A program made the translations under genes and the position numbers. From Pigmentiphaga sp. H8 (GTDB taxonomy: Bacteria; Pseudomonadota; Gammaproteobacteria; Burkholderiales; Burkholderiaceae_B): DNA of 64,000 bases. The notes under the pieces were generated by a model that did not search any database, was not told where the DNA came from, and worked only from the letters and a program-made list of their open reading frames with translations. Location: positions 248,001 to 312,000 of the forward strand of contig NZ_CP033966.1 in NCBI RefSeq assembly GCF_003854895.1. Reading direction: 5' to 3'. How positions within the stretch are numbered: the stretch's first letter is position 1; each line of letters opens with the position of its first letter. Shown here piece after piece: positions 57,035 to 64,000 of this stretch.

Positions 57035-57045
57035 GGGGGGGGGGG
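57035..57045. repeat. Homopolymer tract of 11 G (C on the gene's coding strand)
   Basis: Eleven consecutive G, flanked by T on both sides, 20-30 bases upstream of the ABC binding-protein start codon. It lies between a possible TAATAT -10 (minus strand, 57073-57078) and the GGAGAG ribosome site. In Bordetella, promoter-region poly-C tracts mediate slipped-strand phase variation (fimbrial genes). Here it may tune or switch expression of the transporter. Confidence 0.6.
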
Positions 57046-57104
57046 TGGAGACGGCGAGCAATGCTGCGCGAAATATTAGCAGAGGGGCGCACGCTTTCGC
57101 GACG

Positions 57105-57134
57105 AAAAAAACCGCCGTCCCGAAGGACGGCGGT
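57105..57134 (-). terminator. Intrinsic terminator after the HmuY-like gene
   Basis: ACCGCCGTCC and GGACGGCGGT form a perfect 10-bp stem around CGAA, with six or more A on the plus strand before it. On the minus strand this is a stem followed by TTTTTT, a textbook terminator about 25 bases beyond the stop of the gene at 57160. Confidence 0.92.
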
Positions 57135-57159
57135 GAAGGTACAACCGCTCCAAAACTAA

Positions 57160-58482
57160 TCAGTCGGCGGCTGGCTGGAGATCGTAGGCGAAGGTCCACG
57201 TCTGGGCGCTGTTGGCGTCCTGGGGATCGGCGTAGGTGATGCCGGTCAGGTGCAGGCGCGTGTAGCTGCTGCCTTCGCCGTTGCGGATCAAGGTGCCGTT
57301 GGCCGGGTTGGCGCTGATGATGTGGGCGACTTCCGGCAGCCCGGCGTTCTTGGCGGCGGCCGCGGTGGGGTAGTAGGTGTACCAGCCGTAGCTCAGCGGA
57401 TTGGGGTAGGCGCCCTGCACGGCGGGGTTCAGCGCCGAGGAGTTGCTGTCCTTGACCCATGCGGAGGTCCGGGCCGGCGTGGCCAAGTCGGCGGCGGTCA
57501 GTTCGGCTTCGGTGTCCGAGATGCTGGTCGTGCTGGTGAACTTGGCGGCAATGGGCTTGCCGGTGGAGTCGTAGAAGCCGGCCGGGGTCTTGCCGAGGAA
57601 GCCGGCGACGGTGCCGGTGCCCGACGATCCGCCGTTCAGCTTGACGTTGTAGCGGTTGAAGGCGATGTGCCATGCGCCGCTCTGGTCCACGGTACGTTTG
57701 TTGACCAGGTCGTAGTAGACCCAGCCGCTGGTGGCGTCGACCGTGGCGGTCTGGATGATGGGGGCGGTTGTCCGGGTCGCCCAGCGGAACGAGATGTGGC
57801 CGGAGGTCGTGCCGCCCGGGCCGCCATAGTAGCCGGTGACCTGCAGGGCGAACACGCCATCGCCGGTGGTGACCGGCGTGGTGGTCGATCCGACCACCGC
57901 GGCGCTGTTGGCGGTGATCAGGAAGACGCGGAAGTTGGGGTAGAGGCTGTGGTCGGTGGAGCTGCCGGTCACCCCGTATTCGAACGCGGCGGCGCGGATG
58001 TCGTTGGTACCGGTGAACACGCTGGCCGCGGCATCGGCGGCGTAGACGGTGGCGGGAAGGGCCGCGCCGCTGGTGGGGTCCGTCGTGGCGCTTTGATAGG
58101 TCTTCAGTTCGGTCCAGGTGTGTTCGAACGGTCCGCCGAAGGCGCCGCCCGATCCGGTTCCGCTGGTGCCGCTGTTGGTCCATAGCGTGCCGGTCAGGCC
58201 GCTGCTGGTCAGTTTCAGGTCCCAGGTATTGCCGGAGCAGCTGGCGACGGCCGCCTTGGTGTCGAAGTCATAGCAGACCGAGGAGCCGGCCGCGGGCAGC
58301 GTGAATGTCCATTCGCCGCTTTGCGTGAACTTGTTGGTGGGTGTGGGCGTCGTGCCGCCGCCGTCCCCGCCGCCATTGTTGCCGCCGCCCCCGGTGCTGC
58401 CGCCATCGCCACCGCCGCCGCAGCCCGCGAGCGCCAGGGCGGCGCACAGGGCGCCGAGCGTGAACAAGGATCTGGATTGCAT
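57160..58482 (-). CDS. HmuY-like heme-binding lipoprotein with tandem HmuY domains
   Basis: A 440-residue lipoprotein. The signal ends in a lipobox (ALALAGC, Cys21) followed by a Gly/Thr-rich spacer to about residue 50. Two regions have the HmuY-type W-YYD-Dxxx....WxIxFxRYN.K.NxGxSG pattern. The first is at about 55-115 (SGEWTFTLPAAGSSVCYDFDTKAAVASCSGNTWDLKLTSSGL... GGAFGGPF). The second, clearer one begins near 270 (SGWVYYDLVNKRTVDQSGAWHIAFNRYNVKLNGGSSGTG). HmuY proteins bind heme at the cell surface for a partner receptor. The TonB-dependent receptor gene lies directly upstream in the same direction, which supports that role. Tandem domains are unusual compared with the single-domain Porphyromonas protein. 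Confidence 0.78.
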   Translation of the reverse strand: MQSRSLFTLGALCAALALAGCGGGGDGGSTGGGGNNGGGDGGGTTPTPTNKFTQSGEWTFTLPAAGSSVCYDFDTKAAVASCSGNTWDLKLTSSGLTGTLWTNSGTSGTGSGGAFGGPFEHTWTELKTYQSATTDPTSGAALPATVYAADAAASVFTGTNDIRAAAFEYGVTGSSTDHSLYPNFRVFLITANSAAVVGSTTTPVTTGDGVFALQVTGYYGGPGGTTSGHISFRWATRTTAPIIQTATVDATSGWVYYDLVNKRTVDQSGAWHIAFNRYNVKLNGGSSGTGTVAGFLGKTPAGFYDSTGKPIAAKFTSTTSISDTEAELTAADLATPARTSAWVKDSNSSALNPAVQGAYPNPLSYGWYTYYPTAAAAKNAGLPEVAHIISANPANGTLIRNGEGSSYTRLHLTGITYADPQDANSAQTWTFAYDLQPAAD

Positions 58483-58506
58483 GATGGGTTCCCCCCTAGG
58501 AAAAGG

Positions 58507-60558
58507 TTATTGGGTCGAGCCGAAGGCGTAGCGCGCCCCGACGTAGACGAAGCGGCCTCGAAGCGGGCCGAAATCGGTTGGGTTGGAGAAGTCGCGCTGG
58601 CGGTCGAACAGGTTGTTGATGCCGGCGAACACCGTGAGCTGGCGGCCGATCTTCTGGTTCACCATCAGGTCCAGCGTGGTCCAGCCCGGCGAGCGGCCGC
58701 CGCCGCCCGAGCCGCCGTTGGACTGCGCGACGTCGTCGGACGAGATCAGTTCGCTGCTCTGGATGCGGGTGCGCACGGATACCGTGGTGTCGGGCAGGGC
58801 GCGCCAGTCGGCGCCGACGCGGCCGATGTGGCGCGGCCGCCGGGTCAGTTCGCCGCCGGTGTCCAGGTTCTTGGCGTCGGTGAAGGTGTAGCCGACGTTC
58901 AGCGCGAGGGCGGGTGTGGCCTGCCAGCGCAAGCCGGTCTCGATGCCCTGGGTGCGGGCGCGCGCGATGTTGCGGTAGGTGTAGGCCGTGACGCCATCGA
59001 TGATGGTGGTGTTGCTCATGTCCGTCTGGATCAGGTCCTTCACCCGGTTCATGAAGGCATTGACCTCGAACGTGACGTCCTGGCGGAAGGTCAGGGTGCC
59101 GCCCAGCTGGAAGCTGTTGGACGCCTCGGGCTTCAGGTCGGGATTGCCCAGCACCATGTAGCCCAGGGCGCTGTGGTCGAACAGGTAATAGCGTTCCTTC
59201 AGGTTGGGCACGCGATAGCCCTGGCCGAAACTTGCCCGCAGCACGCCGCTCCAGTTCTGGGTGTTGAGCAGCTTGCCGCGCAGGCTGGCCTTGGGCGCGA
59301 AGTGGCCGCCGAAGTCGGAGTCGTCCTGGTAGCGGGCGCCCAGCAGCAGTTCCCAGGTGTCGTTGAAGATGATGTCGTTCTGGGCGAAGACTTCCTTGCT
59401 GGAACGGTCGACCGAGCCGCTGCGCACGAATTCGGAGACGCCGTTGTTGTCCTGCTTGAGGTCTTCGTAGTGGTAGTCGGCGCCGAATTGCCACAACTGG
59501 TTGCGCCAGGCCGGCAGGTCCACCTGCGCGGTCAGGTGCCCCATTTCCTGCTTGGCGGTGCGGCGCGTGGTCGCGAATTCGTTGGAGTAGGCCTGGGAAG
59601 TGCTGTCGTAGCGTTCGCCCACGCCCTTCAATTGCAGCCTGGTGCCGTTGCCCAGTTCCCACTGGCCGCCTCCGGTGAGGCGCTTGCGTTCGATGGTTTC
59701 GGTCTTGCGCTGCGGCAGCAGGTTGGGCGGCACGAAGGTGGTGTAGCGCTGGGTATCGTCCTCGCGGTAGACGCTGCCGTCCACGAAGTAGCGCTGGCGG
59801 GCGCCGGGCAGCCAGTCCACGCGCGCCGAATACTGCTGGCGGCGGATCTCGTCGCCCTGGCGGCTCCAGGCGTCGGGGTTGATGCCGAAGCCGTCATCGT
59901 CCAGCACGTCGGCCGCGATGCGGCCGCGCAGTTGTTCGTTGCCACCCTGGATGGAGAACTGGCCGTGCCGGTTGGCCGGCCGCCACGAACCGCCCTTGCT
60001 GTTCTGGCTGCCGTAGCTGCCGGCGTCCAGCGTGGCCGTGCCCGACAGGCCGGGCTGCGCGGGGCGGGTGATGACGTTGATGACGCCGCCCATGGCCGAA
60101 CTGCCGTATTGCGCCGAGGTGGCGCCCTTGACCACTTCGATGTGGTCGACGTCGGTCAGCAGGTACTGGCTCAGGTCCACCGTGGAGCCGGTGCTGGCCG
60201 AGATCGGCAGGCCGTCGATCAGCACCAGCACCTGGTCGCTGCTCAGGCCCTGCAGCGACAACTCGTAGCCCGACTTGCCGTGGATCTCCCGCAACTGCAG
60301 GCCGGGGATGTTCTCCAGCGCCTGGGTCAGCGTACGGGCGTGGGTGCGCTCGATTTCCTCGCGGGTGACGATTTCGGTGCGGATGGGCGTGTCGTCCAGC
60401 GTTTTTTCGGTGCGGGTGCCGGTGACGACGACGGGGGCCAGGGTGTGGGCCTCCTGCGCCACGGCGACGGCGGCCGTGGCCAGGGGAGCGCTCAGCGCGA
60501 GATGGAGCGCCCGGCGCAGGCGCGACGGCGTGGAGCGTGGGGAGGACGGACGGGACAT
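58507..60558 (-). CDS. TonB-dependent outer-membrane receptor (probable heme uptake)
   Basis: About 683 residues from ATG 60558. The signal peptide (RLRRALHLALSAPLATAAVAVAQ) is followed by a TonB-box-like TLAPVVVTGTRTEKTLDDTP. The plug domain contains IEVVKGATSAQYGSSAMGGVINVITRP, and a 22-strand barrel follows. The YRVPNLKERYYLFDHS and GNPDLKPEASNSFQLG blocks correspond to the YRAP and NPNL signatures of heme receptors. The terminal residue is Gln rather than aromatic, which is slightly odd. It precedes the HmuY-like gene by 24 bases, so they form a two-gene heme unit under a Fur-box candidate. A TTG at 60612 is an alternative start. Confidence 0.85.
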   Translation of the reverse strand: MSRPSSPRSTPSRLRRALHLALSAPLATAAVAVAQEAHTLAPVVVTGTRTEKTLDDTPIRTEIVTREEIERTHARTLTQALENIPGLQLREIHGKSGYELSLQGLSSDQVLVLIDGLPISASTGSTVDLSQYLLTDVDHIEVVKGATSAQYGSSAMGGVINVITRPAQPGLSGTATLDAGSYGSQNSKGGSWRPANRHGQFSIQGGNEQLRGRIAADVLDDDGFGINPDAWSRQGDEIRRQQYSARVDWLPGARQRYFVDGSVYREDDTQRYTTFVPPNLLPQRKTETIERKRLTGGGQWELGNGTRLQLKGVGERYDSTSQAYSNEFATTRRTAKQEMGHLTAQVDLPAWRNQLWQFGADYHYEDLKQDNNGVSEFVRSGSVDRSSKEVFAQNDIIFNDTWELLLGARYQDDSDFGGHFAPKASLRGKLLNTQNWSGVLRASFGQGYRVPNLKERYYLFDHSALGYMVLGNPDLKPEASNSFQLGGTLTFRQDVTFEVNAFMNRVKDLIQTDMSNTTIIDGVTAYTYRNIARARTQGIETGLRWQATPALALNVGYTFTDAKNLDTGGELTRRPRHIGRVGADWRALPDTTVSVRTRIQSSELISSDDVAQSNGGSGGGGRSPGWTTLDLMVNQKIGRQLTVFAGINNLFDRQRDFSNPTDFGPLRGRFVYVGARYAFGSTQ

Positions 60559-60627
60559 GAAACCAACCGGGCCGCTAGGGCGTAGACGAACGAAGCCGAG
60601 ATTCTTGAGCAAATACGGATTTTAATC

Positions 60628-60646
60628 AAGATTAATTCTCACTATC
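60628..60646 (-). promoter_or_regulatory. Fur-box candidate upstream of the TonB receptor
   Basis: On the minus strand GATAGTGAGAATTAATCTT matches the 19-base GATAATGATAATCATTATC consensus at about 13 positions, best in the left half. It lies 70 bases before the receptor start in an AT-rich pocket. Iron control of the heme unit is the natural reading. Confidence 0.5.
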
Positions 60647-60674
60647 ATTTATGTTTTGATTTATAAAAGAGGGC

Positions 60675-60713
60675 AAAAAAACGCCCGGAACCGGGCAAGC
60701 CGGTCGCGGGCGT
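60675..60713 (-). terminator. Probable terminator after the Bug gene at 60734
   Basis: ACGCCCG (60681-60687) and CGGGCGT (60707-60713) pair around a loop that itself holds CCGG stems. On the plus strand a run of seven A precedes it, giving TTTTTTT after the stem on the minus strand. Confidence 0.75.
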
Positions 60714-60733
60714 CGGGGGGAAGCCGGGGAAGC

Positions 60734-61702
60734 TCAGTCGATCTTCAGGTTCTCTTCCTTGATCAGCCGGCCCCATTTCTCGGTGTCCTGCTTGGTGCGG
60801 GCGTCCAGTTCGGCGGGGGTGCTGGCGATCAGGTCCACGCTCTGTTCCCGCATGCGGGCGACCAGCGCGGGGTCGGTCAGCGTCTTGCGCAGTTCGGCAT
60901 TGAGCTTGTCGATGACGGGTTGCGGCGTGCCCGTGGGCGCGTACAGGCCGTACCAGGTGGTGTATTCCATGCCGGGCAGCGTGGCCGAGATCAATGGCAG
61001 GCTGGCGGTGTCCGACGCCTTGCTGGGAGCCGTCAGCCCCAGCGCCCGGATCGAACCCTTGTCGATCAGCGCCTTCAGCGACGGCATGCTGCTGAACAGG
61101 GCCTGGACCTCGCCCGAAGCCAGGTCCACCATGACCTGCGAAGTGCCCTTGTAGGGGATGTGCTCGATCTGGGTGCGGCTCAGGGCCTTGAACAGCTCCA
61201 TGCCCAGGTGCGCCACGCCCCCGGTGCCGGCCGAACCGAAGTTCACCTTGCCCGGATGCCGGCGGGCATAGTCGATCAGTTCCTGCACGCTGGTGACGGG
61301 GATCTTCGTCGTCGCCACCAGCACGTGGGGACTGCTGGACACCATGCCGACCGGCACCAGGCGTTTCATCGCCTCGGCGCTGCTGCGCATGGTCAGCGGC
61401 TGGATGGTGACGTTGCCGGACGCCGCCATCAGCAGCGTGTAGCCGTCGGGGGCCGCGCGGCCCACGGCGTTCATGGCCGGGACGCCGTGGCCGCCGCCCA
61501 TGTTTTCGACCACGATGGTCTGGCCCAGTTGCTGGCCCAGCTTGGAGGCGACTTCGCGCGCCACCACGTCGGCCGGGCCGCCGGCGGCGAACGGCACGAC
61601 GAAGCGCAGGGACTTGGCGGGATAGGATTGCGCGCCGGCGGTGGGCGCGGCGCACAGGGCCAGGGCCGCGAGAGCGCCGGCCAGGAGGGGGCGTCGATAC
61701 AT
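60734..61702 (-). CDS. Bug-family (TctC) periplasmic substrate-binding protein
   Basis: A 322-residue precursor with signal peptide MYRRPLLAGALAALALCAAPTAGA and the Bug core QSYPAKSLRFVVPFAAGGPADVVAREVASKLGQQLGQTIVVENMGGGHGVPAMNAVGRAAPDGYTLLMAASGN. HPGKVNFGSAGTGGVAHLGMELF and HIPYKGTSQVMVDLASGEVQ follow. GGAGACAATCC precedes the ATG. It is downstream of the RraA-like gene (35 bases) and probably imports the oxo or hydroxy acid which that pathway handles. The IclR operator upstream likely governs both. Confidence 0.9.
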   Translation of the reverse strand: MYRRPLLAGALAALALCAAPTAGAQSYPAKSLRFVVPFAAGGPADVVAREVASKLGQQLGQTIVVENMGGGHGVPAMNAVGRAAPDGYTLLMAASGNVTIQPLTMRSSAEAMKRLVPVGMVSSSPHVLVATTKIPVTSVQELIDYARRHPGKVNFGSAGTGGVAHLGMELFKALSRTQIEHIPYKGTSQVMVDLASGEVQALFSSMPSLKALIDKGSIRALGLTAPSKASDTASLPLISATLPGMEYTTWYGLYAPTGTPQPVIDKLNAELRKTLTDPALVARMREQSVDLIASTPAELDARTKQDTEKWGRLIKEENLKID

Positions 61703-61737
61703 GGATTGTCTCCGGTTCGTTATCGGGTAGGCGCGCG

Positions 61738-62379
61738 TCATGCGCGCTGGCGGGGGGCCACGGCAATGGCGGCGCGGGCCAGGTCCGCGTCCAGCCAGGC
61801 GGGCTTGAGTTCGCCGCGGGCGATGGCGGCCATGCGCTCCTGCTCGCGCAGGTACTTCGCGTGCGCGGCGGCCAGCAGTTCGTCCTTGCGTTCCACCGGC
61901 ACGACCACGACGCCGTCGCAGTCGCCGTGGATCCAGTCGCCCGCGCGCACGGGGGCGCCCGCGCAGACGATCGGGTGCAGCACGCCGCCGTCGCCCTTCT
62001 TCGAGGGGCCGGCCGGGTGCGTTCCCGCCGCGAAGACGGGCAGGCCCAGTTCGACCAGTTCCAGGCTGTCGCGGATGGCGCCGTCGATGACCACGCCGGC
62101 CAGGCCGGCAGCCTTGGACTGGGTGGTCATGATGCCGCCCATGACGGCGCGTTCCAGGTAGGCCTGGGCATCGATCACCAGCACCTCGCCGGCGCGGGTC
62201 AGGGTCAGCGCGTGGTGGATGGCGAGGTTGTCGCCCGGCGGGACGGATACCGGCAGCGCGGGTCCCCAGAGCCGCCAGGCGGGGTCCAGCGGCTTGATGC
62301 GCGCGGCCAGCGCGTGGGCGCCGACGTCGGCCAGCAGGGAAGAGGCCAGCCAGTCGGGATGATCGAAGGCGGATGTCAT
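61738..62379 (-). CDS. RraA-like family protein (HMG/oxaloacetate aldolase type)
   Basis: A 213-residue protein of the RraA/demethylmenaquinone methyltransferase-like fold. The core PPGDNLAIHHALTLTRAGEVLVIDAQAYLERAVMGGIMTTQSKAAGLAGVVIDGAIRDSLELVELGLPVFAAGTHPAGPSKKGDG holds the DGAIRD arginine/aspartate that bind substrate and divalent metal in class II pyruvate aldolases such as 4-hydroxy-4-methyl-2-oxoglutarate aldolase. The later IHGDCDGVVVVPVE is the second family block. It probably cleaves or decarboxylates a 4-hydroxy-2-oxo acid. An RNase E regulatory role is unlikely in this context. CAGGAG precedes the ATG at 62379. Confidence 0.83.
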   Translation of the reverse strand: MTSAFDHPDWLASSLLADVGAHALAARIKPLDPAWRLWGPALPVSVPPGDNLAIHHALTLTRAGEVLVIDAQAYLERAVMGGIMTTQSKAAGLAGVVIDGAIRDSLELVELGLPVFAAGTHPAGPSKKGDGGVLHPIVCAGAPVRAGDWIHGDCDGVVVVPVERKDELLAAAHAKYLREQERMAAIARGELKPAWLDADLARAAIAVAPRQRA

Positions 62380-62445
62380 GCGAGCTCCTGGGAAGGACGG
62401 CGGCACGGGCTGGCCGCTCGATACGACTTTAATCCATACAATTTC

Positions 62446-62462
62446 GTTGTACTCTATACAAC
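62446..62462. promoter_or_regulatory. IclR operator candidate
   Basis: GTTGTACTCTATACAAC has perfect GTTGTA/TACAAC arms around CTCTA, in the 128-base gap between the divergent RraA-like and IclR genes. The size and pseudo-palindromic form suit an IclR-family dimer. It would control the RraA-Bug operon and probably its own gene. Confidence 0.65.
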
Positions 62463-62507
62463 AACAATGCAGGCAAGAAAGCCCGCCCCGCACGCAAGGA
62501 AAGCCGC

Positions 62508-63218
62508 ATGAGCAACGAAGGCGTGACCGCCGTGGAGCGGGCCATGGCCATCCTGGACTGTTTCCGGCTGGATGCCGACCGCCTCAGCCTGGCTGATTTC
62601 TCCGCTCGGCTGCCGCTGCACAAGACCACCATCTACCGCCTGCTGAACTCGCTGGTGCGCACGCGCTACGTGGTGCGCCATGCCGACGGCCGCTATTCGC
62701 TTGGCCCGCGCGTACTGTACCTGGGCCGGGTGTGCGAGCGAAGTTTCCGCCTGGCCGACGTGGTCGTGCCGCAGTTGCGCGAGCTGTCGCGGGCAAGCGG
62801 GGAAACCGCGTCCTACTACGTGGCCAGCGAAGGCCAGCGCCTGTGCCTGTTCCGCATCCAGCCCAACGAGGGCATGCACGACCAGCTTACCGCCGGCAGC
62901 CTGCTGCCCTTCGACGGCAGCGCCACCGGGCAGATCTTCCACGTCTGGGTCGTGGGCGACGGGCGGATCGCGCTGCCCGAGGACCTGCCCACGCATTCCA
63001 GCGGCCTTTATCACCAGTTCGTCACGTCCTGGTCGGTGCCGGTGTTCGGCGACCAGGACGCGTTCGCGGGGGCGCTGACGCTGTCCGGCCTGGCGCAGCG
63101 GGTGGAGCCGAACGCGGTAAGCCACCGGGACCTCCTGATGGCCCATGGCCGGATCCTGTCGGCGGCGTTGGGCGCGTCGCCGTCCTGGTGCGGCACCGTG
63201 TACGGGGAAGAGGCATGA
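62508..63218 (+). CDS. IclR-family regulator, compact effector domain
   Basis: A 236-residue regulator. The N-terminal winged helix (GVTAVERAMAILDCFRLDADRLSLADFSARLPLHKTTIYRLLNSLVRTRYVVRHADGRYSLGPRVLYLG) is followed by the effector domain (LADVVVPQLRELSRASGETASYYVASEGQRLCLFRIQ). Between LPFDGSATGQIFHVW and VPVFGDQDAFAGALTLSG the domain is about 25-30 residues shorter than in typical IclR proteins of 250-270 residues. It diverges from the RraA-like gene and probably represses it through the GTTGTA palindrome. Its stop overlaps the next regulator's ATG (ATGA), so two regulators are co-translated. Confidence 0.85.
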   Translation: MSNEGVTAVERAMAILDCFRLDADRLSLADFSARLPLHKTTIYRLLNSLVRTRYVVRHADGRYSLGPRVLYLGRVCERSFRLADVVVPQLRELSRASGETASYYVASEGQRLCLFRIQPNEGMHDQLTAGSLLPFDGSATGQIFHVWVVGDGRIALPEDLPTHSSGLYHQFVTSWSVPVFGDQDAFAGALTLSGLAQRVEPNAVSHRDLLMAHGRILSAALGASPSWCGTVYGEEA

Positions 63219-64000
63219 ACGCGCCCGTCGGACCGCGCACGGGGGACAGGGGGAGCAACATGGACATCCGGCTGGACAACCGCGTGCGGGGCCGGCTGCG
63301 GCTGCGGCACCTGGAGCTGCTCGACGTGCTGGACAACACCGGCAGCATCCACAAGGCCGCCGCGCGCCTGAGCATGACGCAGCCCGCCGCCAGCAAGCTG
63401 CTGCGCGATGCCGAGGACATCTACGGCACGCAGCTGTTCACGCGTTCGTCCAGCGGCCTGCGGCCCACGCCGGGCGGCGACGCGGCCATACGGTGGGCCC
63501 GCAGCATCCTGCGCAGCGTGGGCGATTCCCTGACCGAGGTCCAGCTGATACGCGAGGGCGCGCACGGCCGCGTGCGGGTGGGGGTGTTCCCGGCGGCGGT
63601 GTCGGTGCTGCTGGGCACGGCGTTGGACCGCCTGCATGCCCGCTGGCCGGACGTGGTGGTGCTGGCCACCGAAGGCAGCAACGAGGTGCTGCTGCCGGCG
63701 CTGGCGCGGCAGGAGCTGGACGTGGTCCTGGGCCGCCTGACCGCGGCGACCCAGGATCCGGCGTTCGAGAGCGAATTGCTGTATGACGAGCCCGTCTGCG
63801 TGGTGGTGCGCAGCGGCCATCCCTGGGCCCGCCGGCGGCGGCTGGATCTGGCCGAACTGGCCGCCTCGCAGTGGATACTGCCTACCGAGTTCGCGCCCAT
63901 GCGGCCCCAGTTCGAGCAGATGTTCGTGAAGGCTGGCGTGGCGGTGCCCCGGCCGCGCGTGGAGACCGCGTCGCTGCTGCTCAGCCAGGCCGTGATCCAG
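63215..64000 (+). CDS. LysR-type regulator, C-terminus beyond the window
   Basis: The N-terminal 262 codons of an LTTR of the GbpR/PcaQ-like group: RLRHLELLDVLDNTGSIHKAAARLSMTQPAASKLLRDAEDIYGTQLFTRSSSGLRPTPGGDAAIRWARSIL, then VRVGVFPAAVSVLLGTALDRLHARWPDVVVLATEGSNEVLLPALARQELDVVLGRL. The ATG at 63215 overlaps the IclR stop. The ATG at 63260, behind AGGGGGAG, is an equally good start. It is truncated only by the window edge. Two regulator genes in a row suggest layered control of the neighbouring catabolic genes. Confidence 0.88.
   Translation, partial: MNAPVGPRTGDRGSNMDIRLDNRVRGRLRLRHLELLDVLDNTGSIHKAAARLSMTQPAASKLLRDAEDIYGTQLFTRSSSGLRPTPGGDAAIRWARSILRSVGDSLTEVQLIREGAHGRVRVGVFPAAVSVLLGTALDRLHARWPDVVVLATEGSNEVLLPALARQELDVVLGRLTAATQDPAFESELLYDEPVCVVVRSGHPWARRRRLDLAELAASQWILPTEFAPMRPQFEQMFVKAGVAVPRPRVETASLLLSQAVIQ

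Noticed and set aside
1..64000. CRISPR arrays, tRNA or rRNA genes, prophage or insertion sequences
   Set aside because: No regularly spaced repeats, no cloverleaf or rRNA stretches recognised, and no transposase, integrase or phage structural motifs in the translated frames.

Overview
The window looks like chromosomal DNA of a high-GC betaproteobacterium of the Alcaligenaceae (Bordetella/Achromobacter group). This is an inference from gene content. Eight periplasmic receptors of the Bug (TctC) family, six LysR-type regulators, a PACE efflux gene, DUF1840 and DUF924 genes and long-form leuA occur together. No rRNA, tRNA, CRISPR array, insertion sequence or prophage was recognised.

Layout. 1-9.7 kb: the start of a propionyl-CoA ligase gene (prpE, cut by the window edge), a small AbrB/PIN toxin-antitoxin pair, leuA behind a leucine-rich leader peptide with three consecutive CTA codons, a second toxin-antitoxin pair of VapBC45 type, two small conserved genes, then argS, a SPOR protein and dsbA. 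9.7-16.6 kb: FAD-linked oxidase, SDR, SulP anion transporter, a divergent LysR/PACE efflux pair with an inverted-repeat operator, a decayed DUF2076 fragment and an AmpG-like permease. 16.6-23.4 kb: a coherent pyrimidine-precursor cluster. An orotate phosphoribosyltransferase paralogue and an XRE regulator face an MFS transporter, a PyrK-like subunit, a class 1B dihydroorotate dehydrogenase and an N-carbamoyl amino acid hydrolase. The canonical pyrE is elsewhere, at 53.3 kb.

23.4-42.8 kb is an accessory catabolic region. LysR regulators stand beside Bug receptors and varied enzymes: a two-domain metallophosphoesterase, a NylB/beta-lactamase-like hydrolase, acyl-CoA synthetase, acyl-CoA dehydrogenase, class III CoA-transferase, L-serine dehydratase, a formylglycine-type sulfatase and exonuclease III. 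42.8-53.2 kb is a second catabolic island: an M24 protein with altered metal ligands, an ACMSD/gamma-resorcylate-type decarboxylase, two Bug receptors, two related MarR regulators and a three-subunit molybdenum hydroxylase with a CoxG-like protein. Three copies of a 16-bp palindrome (TGTTGA-N4-TCAACA type) lie in its promoters and suggest one MarR regulon.

53.3-64 kb: pyrE, a polar amino acid ABC transporter whose binding-protein gene has an 11-base G/C tract in its leader, a two-domain HmuY-like lipoprotein with a TonB-dependent receptor and a Fur-box candidate, then a Bug/RraA-like pair divergent from an IclR regulator with a clear operator, and a truncated LysR gene. A GC-rich intergenic repeat of about 74 bp occurs three times (9.55, 20.2 and 56.2 kb), twice almost identical.
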